Below, one piece after another: positions 26,763-35,175 of a DNA stretch of 58,283 nt (within the stretch, counting starts at the first letter, position 1; every line of letters begins with the position of its first letter). Origin of the DNA: Faecimorpha stercoravium (lineage in GTDB: Bacteria > Bacillota > Clostridia > Lachnospirales > Bianqueaceae). Below the pieces are notes generated by a model, which was not told the origin of the DNA, did no database searches, and was given only the letters and a program-made list of their open reading frames with translations. The translations under genes were made by a program, and so were the position numbers. The stretch covers positions 1 through 58,283 of the forward strand of contig DVGT01000025.1 in the NCBI GenBank assembly GCA_018712555.1, read 5' to 3'.

Positions 26763-27674
26763 TTACAAGGAGATATTCTGAGCGGGTTCGTTCTCCAGAT
26801 TCTCCCGCAGGATGCGGTTCACGTACAGTTTGTCCTCATCGGATAATGGCAGGAAGGGGCGTCTGGGCAGGCCCACGTCAATGCCCATCCTCGTCAGGAT
26901 ATATTTGATCGCGGGGAAAAGGCCCACCCGAACCAGGGCCTCCATGATGTTATTGGCTTTGATCTGGAGCCGTTTGGTCTCTTCCCAGTCGCGGGCTAGG
27001 AAAGCGTCATAGAGTTTGCGGTAGTGGGGATACATGAAATTAAAGGTGCTCCCGATGGCGCCGTCCGCGCCGAGAATGAGTCCCGCGGACATGGTCTCGT
27101 CATATCCATCGAAAACGAGCAGGTTCGGATTCAGATGCTTGATGCGCTCCAGCTGATACACCACCTGATTGGTATGCTTCACGCCTAGGATGGCGCCGCT
27201 CCGAAAGAGTTCCTGGTAGTGCGGATTTCCCAGATCGAACTCCTTACCGGTATTGCCTGGGAAGTTATAGATGAGTACAGGCATGCCGGCGGCCTGCGCG
27301 ATGTCATAATAATATTGGCAGATGGCCCGGGCATCAAAACCATAATAATAGGGCGGCGTCGCCGCGATAGCATCATATCGCAGATCCCGGGCGCGGCGGG
27401 CATAAAGGATCGCCTGATCGGTGGAGATAGCGCCGACATGAGCGAATAAAATGGCGCGATCCTTATATTCCGCGGCGATCTCAAAGAGCGTAAGTCGTTC
27501 GGACTCGCTCATCAGGAAACATTCGCCAGAGCTGCCGCCGATGAAGAACCCCGGAGCGCCCTGCCGAAGGTTCAGATCGAACAAAGAGCGCAGCGCCGAT
27601 GCATGGATGCGGTTTTGAGAATCAAACGGCGTGATAGACGCCGGGTAAATCTGTCCGGCCAATTGCTTTTTCAT
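26763..27674 (-). CDS. DHDPS/N-acetylneuraminate lyase family aldolase
   Basis: A 303-aa class I aldolase barrel. The pyruvate-carboxylate loop GGSSGE is at 46-51, Tyr136 is in YNFPGNTG and the Schiff-base Lys166 in GVKHTNQ. Start at 27674 has AAAGGAG; a longer N-terminus (to 27752) would include the promoter and is rejected. True DapA usually shows G-T-T-G-E and an Arg in the loop near Tyr. The S-S-G-E version and the neighbouring glycosidases fit a sialic acid lyase or 2-keto-3-deoxy-sugar-acid aldolase better. The exact substrate is unproven. Confidence 0.85.
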   Translation of the reverse strand: MKKQLAGQIYPASITPFDSQNRIHASALRSLFDLNLRQGAPGFFIGGSSGECFLMSESERLTLFEIAAEYKDRAILFAHVGAISTDQAILYARRARDLRYDAIAATPPYYYGFDARAICQYYYDIAQAAGMPVLIYNFPGNTGKEFDLGNPHYQELFRSGAILGVKHTNQVVYQLERIKHLNPNLLVFDGYDETMSAGLILGADGAIGSTFNFMYPHYRKLYDAFLARDWEETKRLQIKANNIMEALVRVGLFPAIKYILTRMGIDVGLPRRPFLPLSDEDKLYVNRILRENLENEPAQNISL

Positions 27675-27708
27675 ACGTAGAAACTCCTTTCGGATTGGAT
27701 TTGTATCC

Positions 27709-27736
27709 AGTATATCATATTTTGGAGAAGATGCAA
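27709..27736 (-). promoter_or_regulatory. Promoter of the aldolase gene
   Basis: On the minus strand TTGCAT (27731-27736), a 16-bp spacer and TATACT (27709-27714). Confidence 0.6.
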
Positions 27737-27917
27737 AGAGGAGAGGGCTCACAGTCTAAAAATAGATAAAAGGTTGAGAAAAGAAAAATCACTATAGCAT
27801 TTCGCGATCCAACATACAGCATGAGACGAAAAGTGGAATACGTTCTAAAAACGGAAATGGCATTTGGTAAAGATGACGAGTGTGTAAATATCTTTTTAAT
27901 AATCCCAGAAAAAAGAC
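27737..27917. other. Intergenic DNA between divergent promoters
   Basis: This is the core of a 334-bp gap between the aldolase and the first small secreted-protein gene. Apart from the two promoters at its edges I see no gene, hairpin or repeat. It is visibly more AT-rich toward the right. Confidence 0.5.
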
Positions 27918-27945
27918 TTGCAATTTGCCCATATCGTAGTATAAT
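27918..27945 (+). promoter_or_regulatory. Promoter of the first secreted-protein/lipoprotein cassette
   Basis: TTGCAA (27918-27923), a 16-bp spacer and TATAAT (27940-27945), 63 bp before the start codon. Confidence 0.65.
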
Positions 27946-28008
27946 GAAGATATCCAGAGAGCATTGGATCGATGGAATGCTTTCAATATTTTAAAGGAGG
28001 ATTGCAAA

Positions 28009-28377
28009 ATGCGTAAAAGATCTAAGCGGTTGATGTCTCTGTTTCTGGTGATGGTTCTTGTTCTGGGCTCTACCCTGGTGGTCAACGCGAAAATGGCGCG
28101 GTTTACGCATCTGGGGTACACGGCAAGCTGTAATGTTTCTTCTGCCCAGTATCCGGCTACATCTACGATTACTACATCGCCAGCATCTCCTTGGGGCGTT
28201 GCAACTACGATATACGTATATGGAAGAAGTGGCATTATCTCTTCATCAAAAAGTAATTCATCAACTGGTTCGTCATGTACGGTAAAATGCGGTGATATAA
28301 TTTCTATGGATCATGCAGCAGCTGAATATTATATGGCGAGTAATTTTTCTAATTATTTAGGGTCTATCTCTGAATAA
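28009..28377 (+). CDS. Small secreted protein, cassette 1
   Basis: A 122-aa protein with no family I recognise. The ATG at 28009 has AAAGGAGG. Residues 1-27 are a classical Sec signal peptide (MRKRSKRLMSLFLVMVLVL, then VVNA with cleavage expected after NA). The mature part (about 95 aa) is rich in Ser, Thr, Ala and Tyr, with three Cys (CNVSS, CTVKC), and looks beta-strand rich. It resembles the secreted protein at 35176-35547 in signal peptide, size and C-terminal pattern (EYYMASNFSNYL here, NYYVESSYVEYL there), and both are followed by related lipoproteins. It may be a surface protein, signal or antibacterial peptide; none can be shown. Confidence 0.75.
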   Translation: MRKRSKRLMSLFLVMVLVLGSTLVVNAKMARFTHLGYTASCNVSSAQYPATSTITTSPASPWGVATTIYVYGRSGIISSSKSNSSTGSSCTVKCGDIISMDHAAAEYYMASNFSNYLGSISE

Positions 28378-28387
28378 AATCTATGTG

Positions 28388-28422
28388 AAAAAGAGATGAG
28401 TAAAAAAGACTCATCTCTTTTT
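28388..28422 (+). terminator. Terminator or attenuator inside cassette 1
   Basis: AAAAAGAGATGAGT (28388-28401) pairs with ACTCATCTCTTTTT (28409-28422), followed by TTAA. It sits between the secreted protein and the lipoprotein, so it should lower lipoprotein expression relative to the secreted protein. Confidence 0.8.
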
Positions 28423-28438
28423 TAAAAGGAGACTGGAA

Positions 28439-29677
28439 ATGAATGTATATCTTATTTACATTGCTTGTATTATTTGGATTATGCTTTCAAGTGGATGTAA
28501 CGCCTCCATAACAGGCAATGAGAGTATGATTGATCTAGAGAATTCCGTAGTAGAAGAGGAAATAGATATCTTCCTGACAGATGGATACCTGCCGGACTAC
28601 GACGCACAGAATCAATTTTCATGGTACAAAAATGCAGCGATTATAAAAAATACGGTATTTTTTAAATATGGATCTATGCTGTATTTTTACGATGAGAATA
28701 GCAGAAGTATGGGACCTTTGTGTGGAAGAGCGGAATGTATGCATGACAATGGGACTTGCAATGCGTATATTGGGGATTCGTATGAATTTTGCTATTATAA
28801 TGAAAAACTTTATTGGGCAGAAAAAGATTATAAAACAAATAAGATCTTTTTGTCTTCTATGAATCTAGATGGATCTGAACATACTATAATACAAGAGATA
28901 CCACAACCGTTTCAGTTGAATTCTTCGGAATCCAGCCTGCGTATTCATCGAGGGTATGTTTATATGGCAGAAGTGATAGATACTATTGAGGAGGGAAGAG
29001 AATATCATAACTTATATTTAGGAAGAATGGAATTAGAAGATAAAAAAAGTGAAGTGGATATGATATTGGAAAAAAAGGTCGTATTCGGGACAGGAGTCGA
29101 TTTTTGGTTGAACTTCTGGGGAAATGAAATGTATTTTCTGGAACGAGATTTTGATTCGGGGAATATAGAAAAGGGAACTACCGGTATTCTCTATCAATAT
29201 GATATACATGAATCAGAGTTGGTACGTGTATCGGAAGAGATTTTTCTGCATGAGACGCCATGGGATTTTCTTGTTACCTCCAATGGCATATACATATCGG
29301 TGTTCAACTTTGAGCAACAGACATTTTATGATAAACGCATTTTAAAGTTTGATGCAGAAACAGCAACATGGGTAACGATAGCGGAAATACCAGATTATCA
29401 TACAGGAGAACCATTTTTGTTACATCAAAATATCATGGCGGCCGCTTGGGGGATGGAAACACCGCGATATACGATCACAGATTTTGAGGGAAATATAGTC
29501 AGATCCGGTGATCTTCCACTTATGGAAGGGCAGGAAAGGGTCAGTGTCGTCCCGATGGCAGCAACTGATCAGTTTGTCCTCTTCGATGTAAAGCCGCATG
29601 TGAATACAGGCGGTACTGAATCCATGATTCTGGTTCCCCTGGACCCGGAGGAAGAACTGCAGGTGCTGTGTTCGTAA
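28439..29677 (+). CDS. Lipoprotein with CGRAEC-H-CNAY motif, cassette 1
   Basis: A 412-aa predicted lipoprotein. The short N-terminal helix ends in LSSGC with lipid-anchored Cys20. The exported part begins acidic and then shows repeating aromatic strand motifs (YFYDE, LYWAEKDY, VYMAEV, MYFLERDF) as in beta-propeller-like proteins. Cys95, Cys100, His102 and Cys107 form C-x4-C-x-H-x4-C followed by NAY. The same motif occurs in the lipoprotein at 34012-35172, and the two also share LDGS-x-H and L-x-HRG-[YF]. The start has AAAAGGAG. Function is unknown; the Cys/His set could bind metal or be structural. AT-rich compared with its neighbours. Confidence 0.75.
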   Translation: MNVYLIYIACIIWIMLSSGCNASITGNESMIDLENSVVEEEIDIFLTDGYLPDYDAQNQFSWYKNAAIIKNTVFFKYGSMLYFYDENSRSMGPLCGRAECMHDNGTCNAYIGDSYEFCYYNEKLYWAEKDYKTNKIFLSSMNLDGSEHTIIQEIPQPFQLNSSESSLRIHRGYVYMAEVIDTIEEGREYHNLYLGRMELEDKKSEVDMILEKKVVFGTGVDFWLNFWGNEMYFLERDFDSGNIEKGTTGILYQYDIHESELVRVSEEIFLHETPWDFLVTSNGIYISVFNFEQQTFYDKRILKFDAETATWVTIAEIPDYHTGEPFLLHQNIMAAAWGMETPRYTITDFEGNIVRSGDLPLMEGQERVSVVPMAATDQFVLFDVKPHVNTGGTESMILVPLDPEEELQVLCS

Positions 29678-29756
29678 GAAGATCCGATAAAAGGGTTGCG
29701 AACTCTATGTTTCCTATGATAGAATAGGCGTAGGAAAGCGGGGAGGGAGAAAGACG

Positions 29757-30458
29757 GTGGAGATGAAGGTCATTGCGAGGGTACGGAGCGATTTTCCGTC
29801 CAAGTTTGGAATTCCCAGACAAAGCGGGCTGGTGCCGGAACTGGCAGCGCGTATCGTCATGGAACCGGAATATCGTGTAGCAGAGGCGTTTCGGGGTCTG
29901 GAGGAATATTCTCATATCTGGCTTGTTTGGGAATTTTCTGCGGTGCAAAGAGAGGACTGGTCTCCCACGGTACGTCCGCCCAGACTGGGAGGCAATACGC
30001 GGGTGGGCGTTTTTGCCAGCCGATCTCCGTTTCGACCGAATCCCATCGGTCTCTCCTGTGTAGCCTTGGACAGAATCGAGATGCATCCGCAGGAAGGGCC
30101 TGTTCTGCATATCAAGGGAGCAGATTTGCTGGATGGTACGCCCATCTATGATATCAAGCCGTACCTGGCCTATACGGACAGCCATCCGGCAGCATCCGGC
30201 AGTTTCGCCGAGAGGCATCTCACCGATCGGCTGCAGGTGGTATGTCCCAAGGAGTGGCAGCAGGCGATACCCGAGGAACGCTGGAAGGAACTGACGGGCC
30301 TGTTGTCGCAGGATCCGCGTCCGGCCTATCAAAAGGACCCAGACCGGGTCTATGGGATGGCCTATGCCCGGTGGGATATCCGCTTTCGCGTAGAGGGGGA
30401 CACGCTGACGATTTGTCAGGTGGTACCCAGAACAACCAACAAGGGGGTTACAGAATGA
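29757..30458 (+). CDS. trmO: tRNA methyltransferase TrmO (TsaA family)
   Basis: A 233-aa protein of the TrmO family, which uses S-adenosylmethionine to methylate t6A37 of tRNA-Thr. The fold is a small beta barrel with FPSKFGIPRQSGLVPELAA, then EEYSHIWLVWEFS, the conserved FASRSPFRPNPIGLSCV, and DLLDGTPIYDIKPYL. A GTG at 29757 is best placed after GGGGAGGGAG; ATG at 29763 is an alternative. Its stop overlaps the start of the glycosidase gene (ATGA), an unusual partner for a tRNA-modification gene. Confidence 0.93.
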   Translation: MEMKVIARVRSDFPSKFGIPRQSGLVPELAARIVMEPEYRVAEAFRGLEEYSHIWLVWEFSAVQREDWSPTVRPPRLGGNTRVGVFASRSPFRPNPIGLSCVALDRIEMHPQEGPVLHIKGADLLDGTPIYDIKPYLAYTDSHPAASGSFAERHLTDRLQVVCPKEWQQAIPEERWKELTGLLSQDPRPAYQKDPDRVYGMAYARWDIRFRVEGDTLTICQVVPRTTNKGVTE

Positions 30459-33400
30459 CACAGAAGGAACGAAAAGAAAATCTGGAACAGATGTTTGGAG
30501 AAATCGAACGGCCCTATCGCCCGGATGTGCGCTGGTGGTTGGCAGAAGGTCTTCATACGGATCCGACGCTGCGCCGGAATGTAAAGGAGATCTATGATTC
30601 GGGCTTTGGCGCGGCGGAGTTTCTGGCCATGCCGGAGCCGGGTGCGGATTCTTCGATCTATGGCTGGGGATCCGAGGAATGGACCAGTGACAGCCGGCTG
30701 ATTATTCAGGAGGCGACGGAACGAGGTCTGGGTTTCAGTCTGACCAGCGGATCACACTGGGCCACAGCGAATCTGCCGGATACCTATGTATGGCAGGGAC
30801 GTCCCTATAACCCGGATCATAAGGCTGCTTCCAAGGAACTGGACTACGCTACGATTCTCCTGCAGCCGGGCGAGTGTTTCGAGGGGAAGATTCCCTATCC
30901 GGTGCATATCGAGGCGGTAGCTGGCGATATCCATGGATCCGCGGCCACCTATACCGAGCATGTATTCCAGGGCGTCGTAGCGGCCAAGCTGATCAAGGCG
31001 CGGGAAGGGGCCGGCCAGGACTATGCGTACCGGGAGGGAAGCGGCACCGGTGCGTTGGATGCGTCCACACTGGTGGATCTGACGGATCAGGTGCGCCAGG
31101 AAGACGGTGCGTATGTGCTGCGGTACCAGGCACCGGAGGATGGTCAGTATGCCCTGTTCTGCTACTTTATGCATGGAACGGGACAGACCGCGTCCCCTTC
31201 CGTCAGTACCAACTATACGATCAATTACATGGACCGGTACGGCGTAGAGGCACTCATCGATTATTGGGAAGAAGTCGTGCTGACAGAGGATCTGAAGGCG
31301 ATGATTCGGAAAAACGGCAGAGGCGAGATCTACATGGATTCTCTGGAGCTCTTAACGTATGGTGCCGGTGGGATTTTCTGGGGATATCATCTGAAAGAAG
31401 AGTTCCAGCGCCGTAAGGGCTATGATATCACCAAGTACCTGCCGCTCGTAACGATGGATAACGCGCGAGTGACATCCAGACGGCCCAAGGTATACGATTA
31501 TACGGCGCCGGGCGCGGAGGATCTCGTCCGGCGTGTGCGGACAGACTATGCGCATGTGATCAGTTGTCTCTACGTGGAAAATCTGCTGGGGCCGCTGGCC
31601 GATTGGCTCCATTCGCTGCACATGACGCTGCGGGCCGAGCCTTCCTATGGGGTTAATTTTGAGATCTCCCTGCCAGCCGCTGTGGTGGATGGGATCGAGA
31701 CAGAATCCTTCGCGCAGACAGCGGAAGTGGATCTGTATCGGGGTGAATCCGGTTCCGCGAACATGTATGGTCGGCTCTTTTCCAGCGAGACCGGCGCCGT
31801 ACACGGACACAACTATTATTATAACATGGACACCTGGACGCAGCTTTGCAATCTGCAGTTCGCGGAGGGCATCAATCGGACGGTGTTCCACGGATACTCT
31901 GCCATCGAAGGGTCCGAGGACTCGACGCGTTGGCCTGGACACGAGGGCATGTACCCCAAGTTTTCAGAACGGTTCAGCAGCCGTCAGCCGGCTTCCCTGC
32001 ACTATCCGCAGTGGACGCGGATGCTGGGGCGTGTGCAGAAGGCCATGCGCCAGGGGACGGCTGTGCGGGATCTGGCGATTCTGCGGACCGATTATGCCTT
32101 TATCAATTATGGGAATCCGGAGGCCTATAAGACCTTTGAGACGAATTATATGATGCATGACATGGCCTATTTCTGGAAGGATCTGTCCTTACAGCAAGCA
32201 GGCTATACCTATGATTATTTCTCGCCGATGCTTTTAGAGGATACGGACCATGTCCGATGGACCGGGGAAGCGCTGCAGCCCGATGGACCGGCGTATAAGG
32301 CGGTGCTGCTGTATCAGGATACGCTGGAGCCGGATAGCGCCAGACAGATTCTGGAACTGGCGCGCGCGGGCTTGCCGGTTCTGTTTGTCAACCACACGCG
32401 CGAAACGGTGACCTATGAGGGTCCGGAGAATGTGTATGAGAAAGCCGCCTCTAAAAGTCCGTATCTGATGCAGACGGATACAGAGTTGGCGCAGATCGTG
32501 ACGGATATCAAAGCGCTGCCGAACGTGCGGGAGCTTGACACGCCGAAGGACGTATTGGATACGCTGCGGCAGATGGGCGTTCATCCCCGAGCCGGATTCG
32601 AAGAAGCAAATAACAGGATTCTGACTTCTTCCCGGTGGGATCGGGAGAAAGGGATGTTTTACACCTTCGTCTATTCGTATAAGTTTGCTGTAGAGAAGGA
32701 TGCTCCGGCACTCTCTTTCACGCTGCGGCTCGAGGGAGAAGGCGTGCCGTATCGGATCAATGTCTGGAACGGACAGGTAGAGCCCATCGGCACCTACCAG
32801 GTCCAGGAGGGATATACCTGCGTCCCGCTGACGCTTTCCAGCGGAGAAGCCTGCCTGATCGCACTGGATCTTACAGAGAAAGAGGCGCTGTACGCGGTAG
32901 CCTCGACATGGGACGCGATTCGGCTGCAAGAGGGATATGCCTATGGCATGGCCTTCCAATCCGGAGAGTATACGGCCGCCTGGAGTGATGGCCAGGAGAC
33001 GAAGACGGCCCTAGCCGTGCCGGAACCGACCGTGCTGCGGCATTGGGATGTCGAAATCGAGGACTGGGACGAGGGCGAGAAACAGGTTCTGACCGAGGAG
33101 AAATTTGGCCATGTGACGCGAGAAGTATATTATACGACCAGAAAGACCGTGCTTACATTCTCGGATGCGCCATTAGTCCCCTGGAAGGATCTGCCTGCCT
33201 CTGCGGAACAATTGGAGCAGCTATCCGGAGAGCATCCGGACATGAGCCAGGTATCTGGCATCGGCCGATACAGGACAACGTATACGTGGGACGCGGAGGA
33301 GTCGCTGGGCGCCTATTTGCAGCTCTCATTTGCGGGGGGTGGTACGGTGAAGGTGCGAGTCAATGGAGAAGAGGCTGCGTTCCTGGATACCCGAACCCTC

Positions 33401-33613
33401 CGGGCGGATATCAGCGCGTATCTGCACGCCGGTGCGAATGAGATCGAACTGGAAGTGACGACGACGCTGACCAATCGAATGTTGGCAAGAGGCTACCAAG
33501 CACAGAATTCTGCCTGGACAGACACATTTCCCACAGTGCAGGCGTATGGCGTCATAGGGGATGTATGGATCAAGCCATATCGTCAGCAGCCGCTTCGACC
33601 GATTTCCTCTTGA
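30455..33613 (+). CDS. GH106-like glycoside hydrolase (alpha-L-rhamnosidase type)
   Basis: A 1052-aa protein without signal peptide. The N-terminus (RPDVRWWLAEGLHTDPTLRR, then GFGAAEFLAMPEPG) is typical of GH106 and related large rhamnosidase-like enzymes. The middle holds barrel segments (EIYMDSLELL, RAEPSYGVNFEISLP, FHGYSAIEG). The C-terminal part is a jelly-roll, galactose-binding-like domain (GGTVKVRVNGEEAAFLDT). I chose ATG 30455, which overlaps the trmO stop, because earlier in-frame codons lie inside trmO. The enzyme probably trims rhamnose or a similar deoxysugar from plant or bacterial glycans taken up into the cell. The exact linkage is unknown. Confidence 0.85.
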   Translation: MTQKERKENLEQMFGEIERPYRPDVRWWLAEGLHTDPTLRRNVKEIYDSGFGAAEFLAMPEPGADSSIYGWGSEEWTSDSRLIIQEATERGLGFSLTSGSHWATANLPDTYVWQGRPYNPDHKAASKELDYATILLQPGECFEGKIPYPVHIEAVAGDIHGSAATYTEHVFQGVVAAKLIKAREGAGQDYAYREGSGTGALDASTLVDLTDQVRQEDGAYVLRYQAPEDGQYALFCYFMHGTGQTASPSVSTNYTINYMDRYGVEALIDYWEEVVLTEDLKAMIRKNGRGEIYMDSLELLTYGAGGIFWGYHLKEEFQRRKGYDITKYLPLVTMDNARVTSRRPKVYDYTAPGAEDLVRRVRTDYAHVISCLYVENLLGPLADWLHSLHMTLRAEPSYGVNFEISLPAAVVDGIETESFAQTAEVDLYRGESGSANMYGRLFSSETGAVHGHNYYYNMDTWTQLCNLQFAEGINRTVFHGYSAIEGSEDSTRWPGHEGMYPKFSERFSSRQPASLHYPQWTRMLGRVQKAMRQGTAVRDLAILRTDYAFINYGNPEAYKTFETNYMMHDMAYFWKDLSLQQAGYTYDYFSPMLLEDTDHVRWTGEALQPDGPAYKAVLLYQDTLEPDSARQILELARAGLPVLFVNHTRETVTYEGPENVYEKAASKSPYLMQTDTELAQIVTDIKALPNVRELDTPKDVLDTLRQMGVHPRAGFEEANNRILTSSRWDREKGMFYTFVYSYKFAVEKDAPALSFTLRLEGEGVPYRINVWNGQVEPIGTYQVQEGYTCVPLTLSSGEACLIALDLTEKEALYAVASTWDAIRLQEGYAYGMAFQSGEYTAAWSDGQETKTALAVPEPTVLRHWDVEIEDWDEGEKQVLTEEKFGHVTREVYYTTRKTVLTFSDAPLVPWKDLPASAEQLEQLSGEHPDMSQVSGIGRYRTTYTWDAEESLGAYLQLSFAGGGTVKVRVNGEEAAFLDTRTLRADISAYLHAGANEIELEVTTTLTNRMLARGYQAQNSAWTDTFPTVQAYGVIGDVWIKPYRQQPLRPISS

Positions 33614-33639
33614 CAAATCCCAAAGAAAGCGGATAATAT
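33610..33639 (+). promoter_or_regulatory. Promoter of csoR
   Basis: TTGACA (33610-33615) overlaps the stop codon of the preceding glycosidase. After an 18-bp spacer comes TAATAT (33634-33639). Confidence 0.65.
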
Positions 33640-33642
33640 GCA

Positions 33643-33660
33643 TATACCCCCAGCGGTATA
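33643..33660. promoter_or_regulatory. CsoR-like operator before csoR
   Basis: TATACCCCCAGCGGTATA is an 18-bp imperfect palindrome just after the -10 box and directly before the AGGAGG site. It matches the two sites in front of the P-type ATPase at 14 and 12 of 18 positions, which suggests autoregulation. Confidence 0.7.
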
Positions 33661-33673
33661 GGAGGTGAGGAAG

Positions 33674-33949
33674 ATGCGGCAGTGCATGGATGCGGAGAAT
33701 CTGCATCGAAGACTCAAAAAGATCATTGGACAGGTACAGGCCATCGATCGCATGATCGACGAAGATATTCCGTGTGAGGACGTGCTGTCCCAGCTGAACG
33801 CGGCAAAATCTGCCTTGCATAAATGCGGACAGATCGTTCTGGAGGGACATATCAAGCATTGTGTGCGGGATGGACTGGAACATGGAGACCCGGATCAGAC
33901 CATTGCGAACTTTACGAAAGCAGTAGAAAGATTCTCCAATATGGGATAA
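33674..33949 (+). CDS. csoR: CsoR-family metal-sensing repressor
   Basis: A 91-aa all-helical DNA-binding repressor. The Cu(I)-binding triad of CsoR is present with exact spacing: Cys34 (DIPCEDV), His59 and Cys63 (EGHIKHC), i.e. 25 and 4 residues apart as in characterised CsoR. RLKKIIGQVQAIDRMI is the family N-terminal helix. ATG at 33674 follows AGGAGG (33659-33664) at 9 bp. It should repress its own gene and the P-type ATPase at 36097 until copper binds. It could respond to another thiophilic ligand, as some family members do, but the C-H-C set favours copper. Confidence 0.92.
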   Translation: MRQCMDAENLHRRLKKIIGQVQAIDRMIDEDIPCEDVLSQLNAAKSALHKCGQIVLEGHIKHCVRDGLEHGDPDQTIANFTKAVERFSNMG

Positions 33950-33952
33950 AAG

Positions 33953-33999
33953 AAGAGTGTGTGAAAATACGAGGTTTCGGTTTTCACACACTCTTTTTG
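33953..33999. terminator. Terminator between csoR and cassette 2
   Basis: AAGAGTGTGTGAAAA pairs with TTTTCACACACTCTTTTT around a short loop. It serves csoR and probably also the converging lipoprotein gene. Confidence 0.85.
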
Positions 34000-34011
34000 C
34001 AGAAGAACGGA

Positions 34012-35172
34012 TTACGTGGGTTCTTCCGTATATTGGATGAGGAGTTCTTCCTCCTGTTCGGGAGAAAAGGGGATACGAATAAGGCGATACTTCCAGGGAG
34101 ATCCCCATAGATCTTCTTGTTGAAAAAGCAACCCGGTTTCATCGCAGCCAATACAAAACAGATAGTTTCCAGAGATATTTCCTTCTCGTATCAGGTTTTG
34201 GTTCCAATCATAGATGCGATAGGGAGAACCACTGGACATCATGCCGGGCAGCATCATAAAGTATCCTTCTTCCAGACCCATGCCCCAGAAGCCTTCTTCA
34301 GCAGGAATGTCTATGATTTCAGAAGTCTCCATTTGCTGGTTCGCAAAACAATACTTCATGTATTGAACACTGTTAGATACCTGATCTCCTTGCCATGTCT
34401 CATGGGTCGTTAAGATATGAAATCCTTCTTCGTCGAGCACCACATTGAAGACATATCCATAGAGTGCCCCAGACCATAATGGGTGGAGTGTCTTCTGCTG
34501 TATATCGTACTGATAAAGCTCTCCTTCATACACCCCGTCATTCCCAATACCACCATAACTTACTATGAAGTAAATTTGATCCCCAGAGAAACGGCACTGA
34601 TAACTAAATTCCTGGTTGTTATCGTAAGTCCCTGTATATAACAAATTCGGTTCACTCTGCGGATCTGTCATATCATATTGATAAATGTTCAGGTCAACCC
34701 AGGTTTGAGCACCTTTTACAAGTACAGTACCGACACTGGTATATAAAAATCCACGATGAAGATAAAGCCGCGCATCGTATCCGTCTATGCGTTCCACCTT
34801 GCGAACTTGCTCATGATGAGATCCATCCAGGTCTGCCCTACACAAAGTATTAAAATTCTCAATCCAGTATATTTTATTATCATATACCTGAATACCCGCA
34901 GCGGAAGTATCTACATAGGCATTGCAATTCACATCTTGATGACTGCAATCGGCACGGCCGCATAGAACACCGGAGGTGTCGGATGCATCATCATAATACA
35001 GCAGACGATTCCATGCGTATGTGTAATAGACGGATCCGGATTTGCATAATCTTCCATTCGAAGTTGCATATTCCAGCTGCAGATCGTGGCCATTGGTATG
35101 GGGAGCTGTCGTATCACAAGAGGAAAGAAGTAGAACACATAATGCCGTCAAAATAGAGAAAAGATGTTTCAT
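34012..35172 (-). CDS. Lipoprotein with CGRADC-H-CNAY motif, cassette 2
   Basis: A 386-aa predicted lipoprotein. The N-terminal helix ends in LLLSSC (lipid Cys19). Cys71, Cys76, His78 and Cys83 repeat the C-x4-C-x-H-x4-CNAY motif of the lipoprotein at 28439-29677. Further matching segments are IYWIE, LDGSHHE, LYLHRGFLYTS and many Tyr/Asp strand motifs (QYDMTDP, QIYFIVSYG), consistent with a beta-propeller-like exported domain. It starts 3 bp after the upstream secreted-protein gene, so the two are co-transcribed here without an intervening hairpin. Function unknown. Confidence 0.75.
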   Translation of the reverse strand: MKHLFSILTALCVLLLSSCDTTAPHTNGHDLQLEYATSNGRLCKSGSVYYTYAWNRLLYYDDASDTSGVLCGRADCSHQDVNCNAYVDTSAAGIQVYDNKIYWIENFNTLCRADLDGSHHEQVRKVERIDGYDARLYLHRGFLYTSVGTVLVKGAQTWVDLNIYQYDMTDPQSEPNLLYTGTYDNNQEFSYQCRFSGDQIYFIVSYGGIGNDGVYEGELYQYDIQQKTLHPLWSGALYGYVFNVVLDEEGFHILTTHETWQGDQVSNSVQYMKYCFANQQMETSEIIDIPAEEGFWGMGLEEGYFMMLPGMMSSGSPYRIYDWNQNLIREGNISGNYLFCIGCDETGLLFQQEDLWGSPWKYRLIRIPFSPEQEEELLIQYTEEPT

Positions 35173-35175
35173 ATT

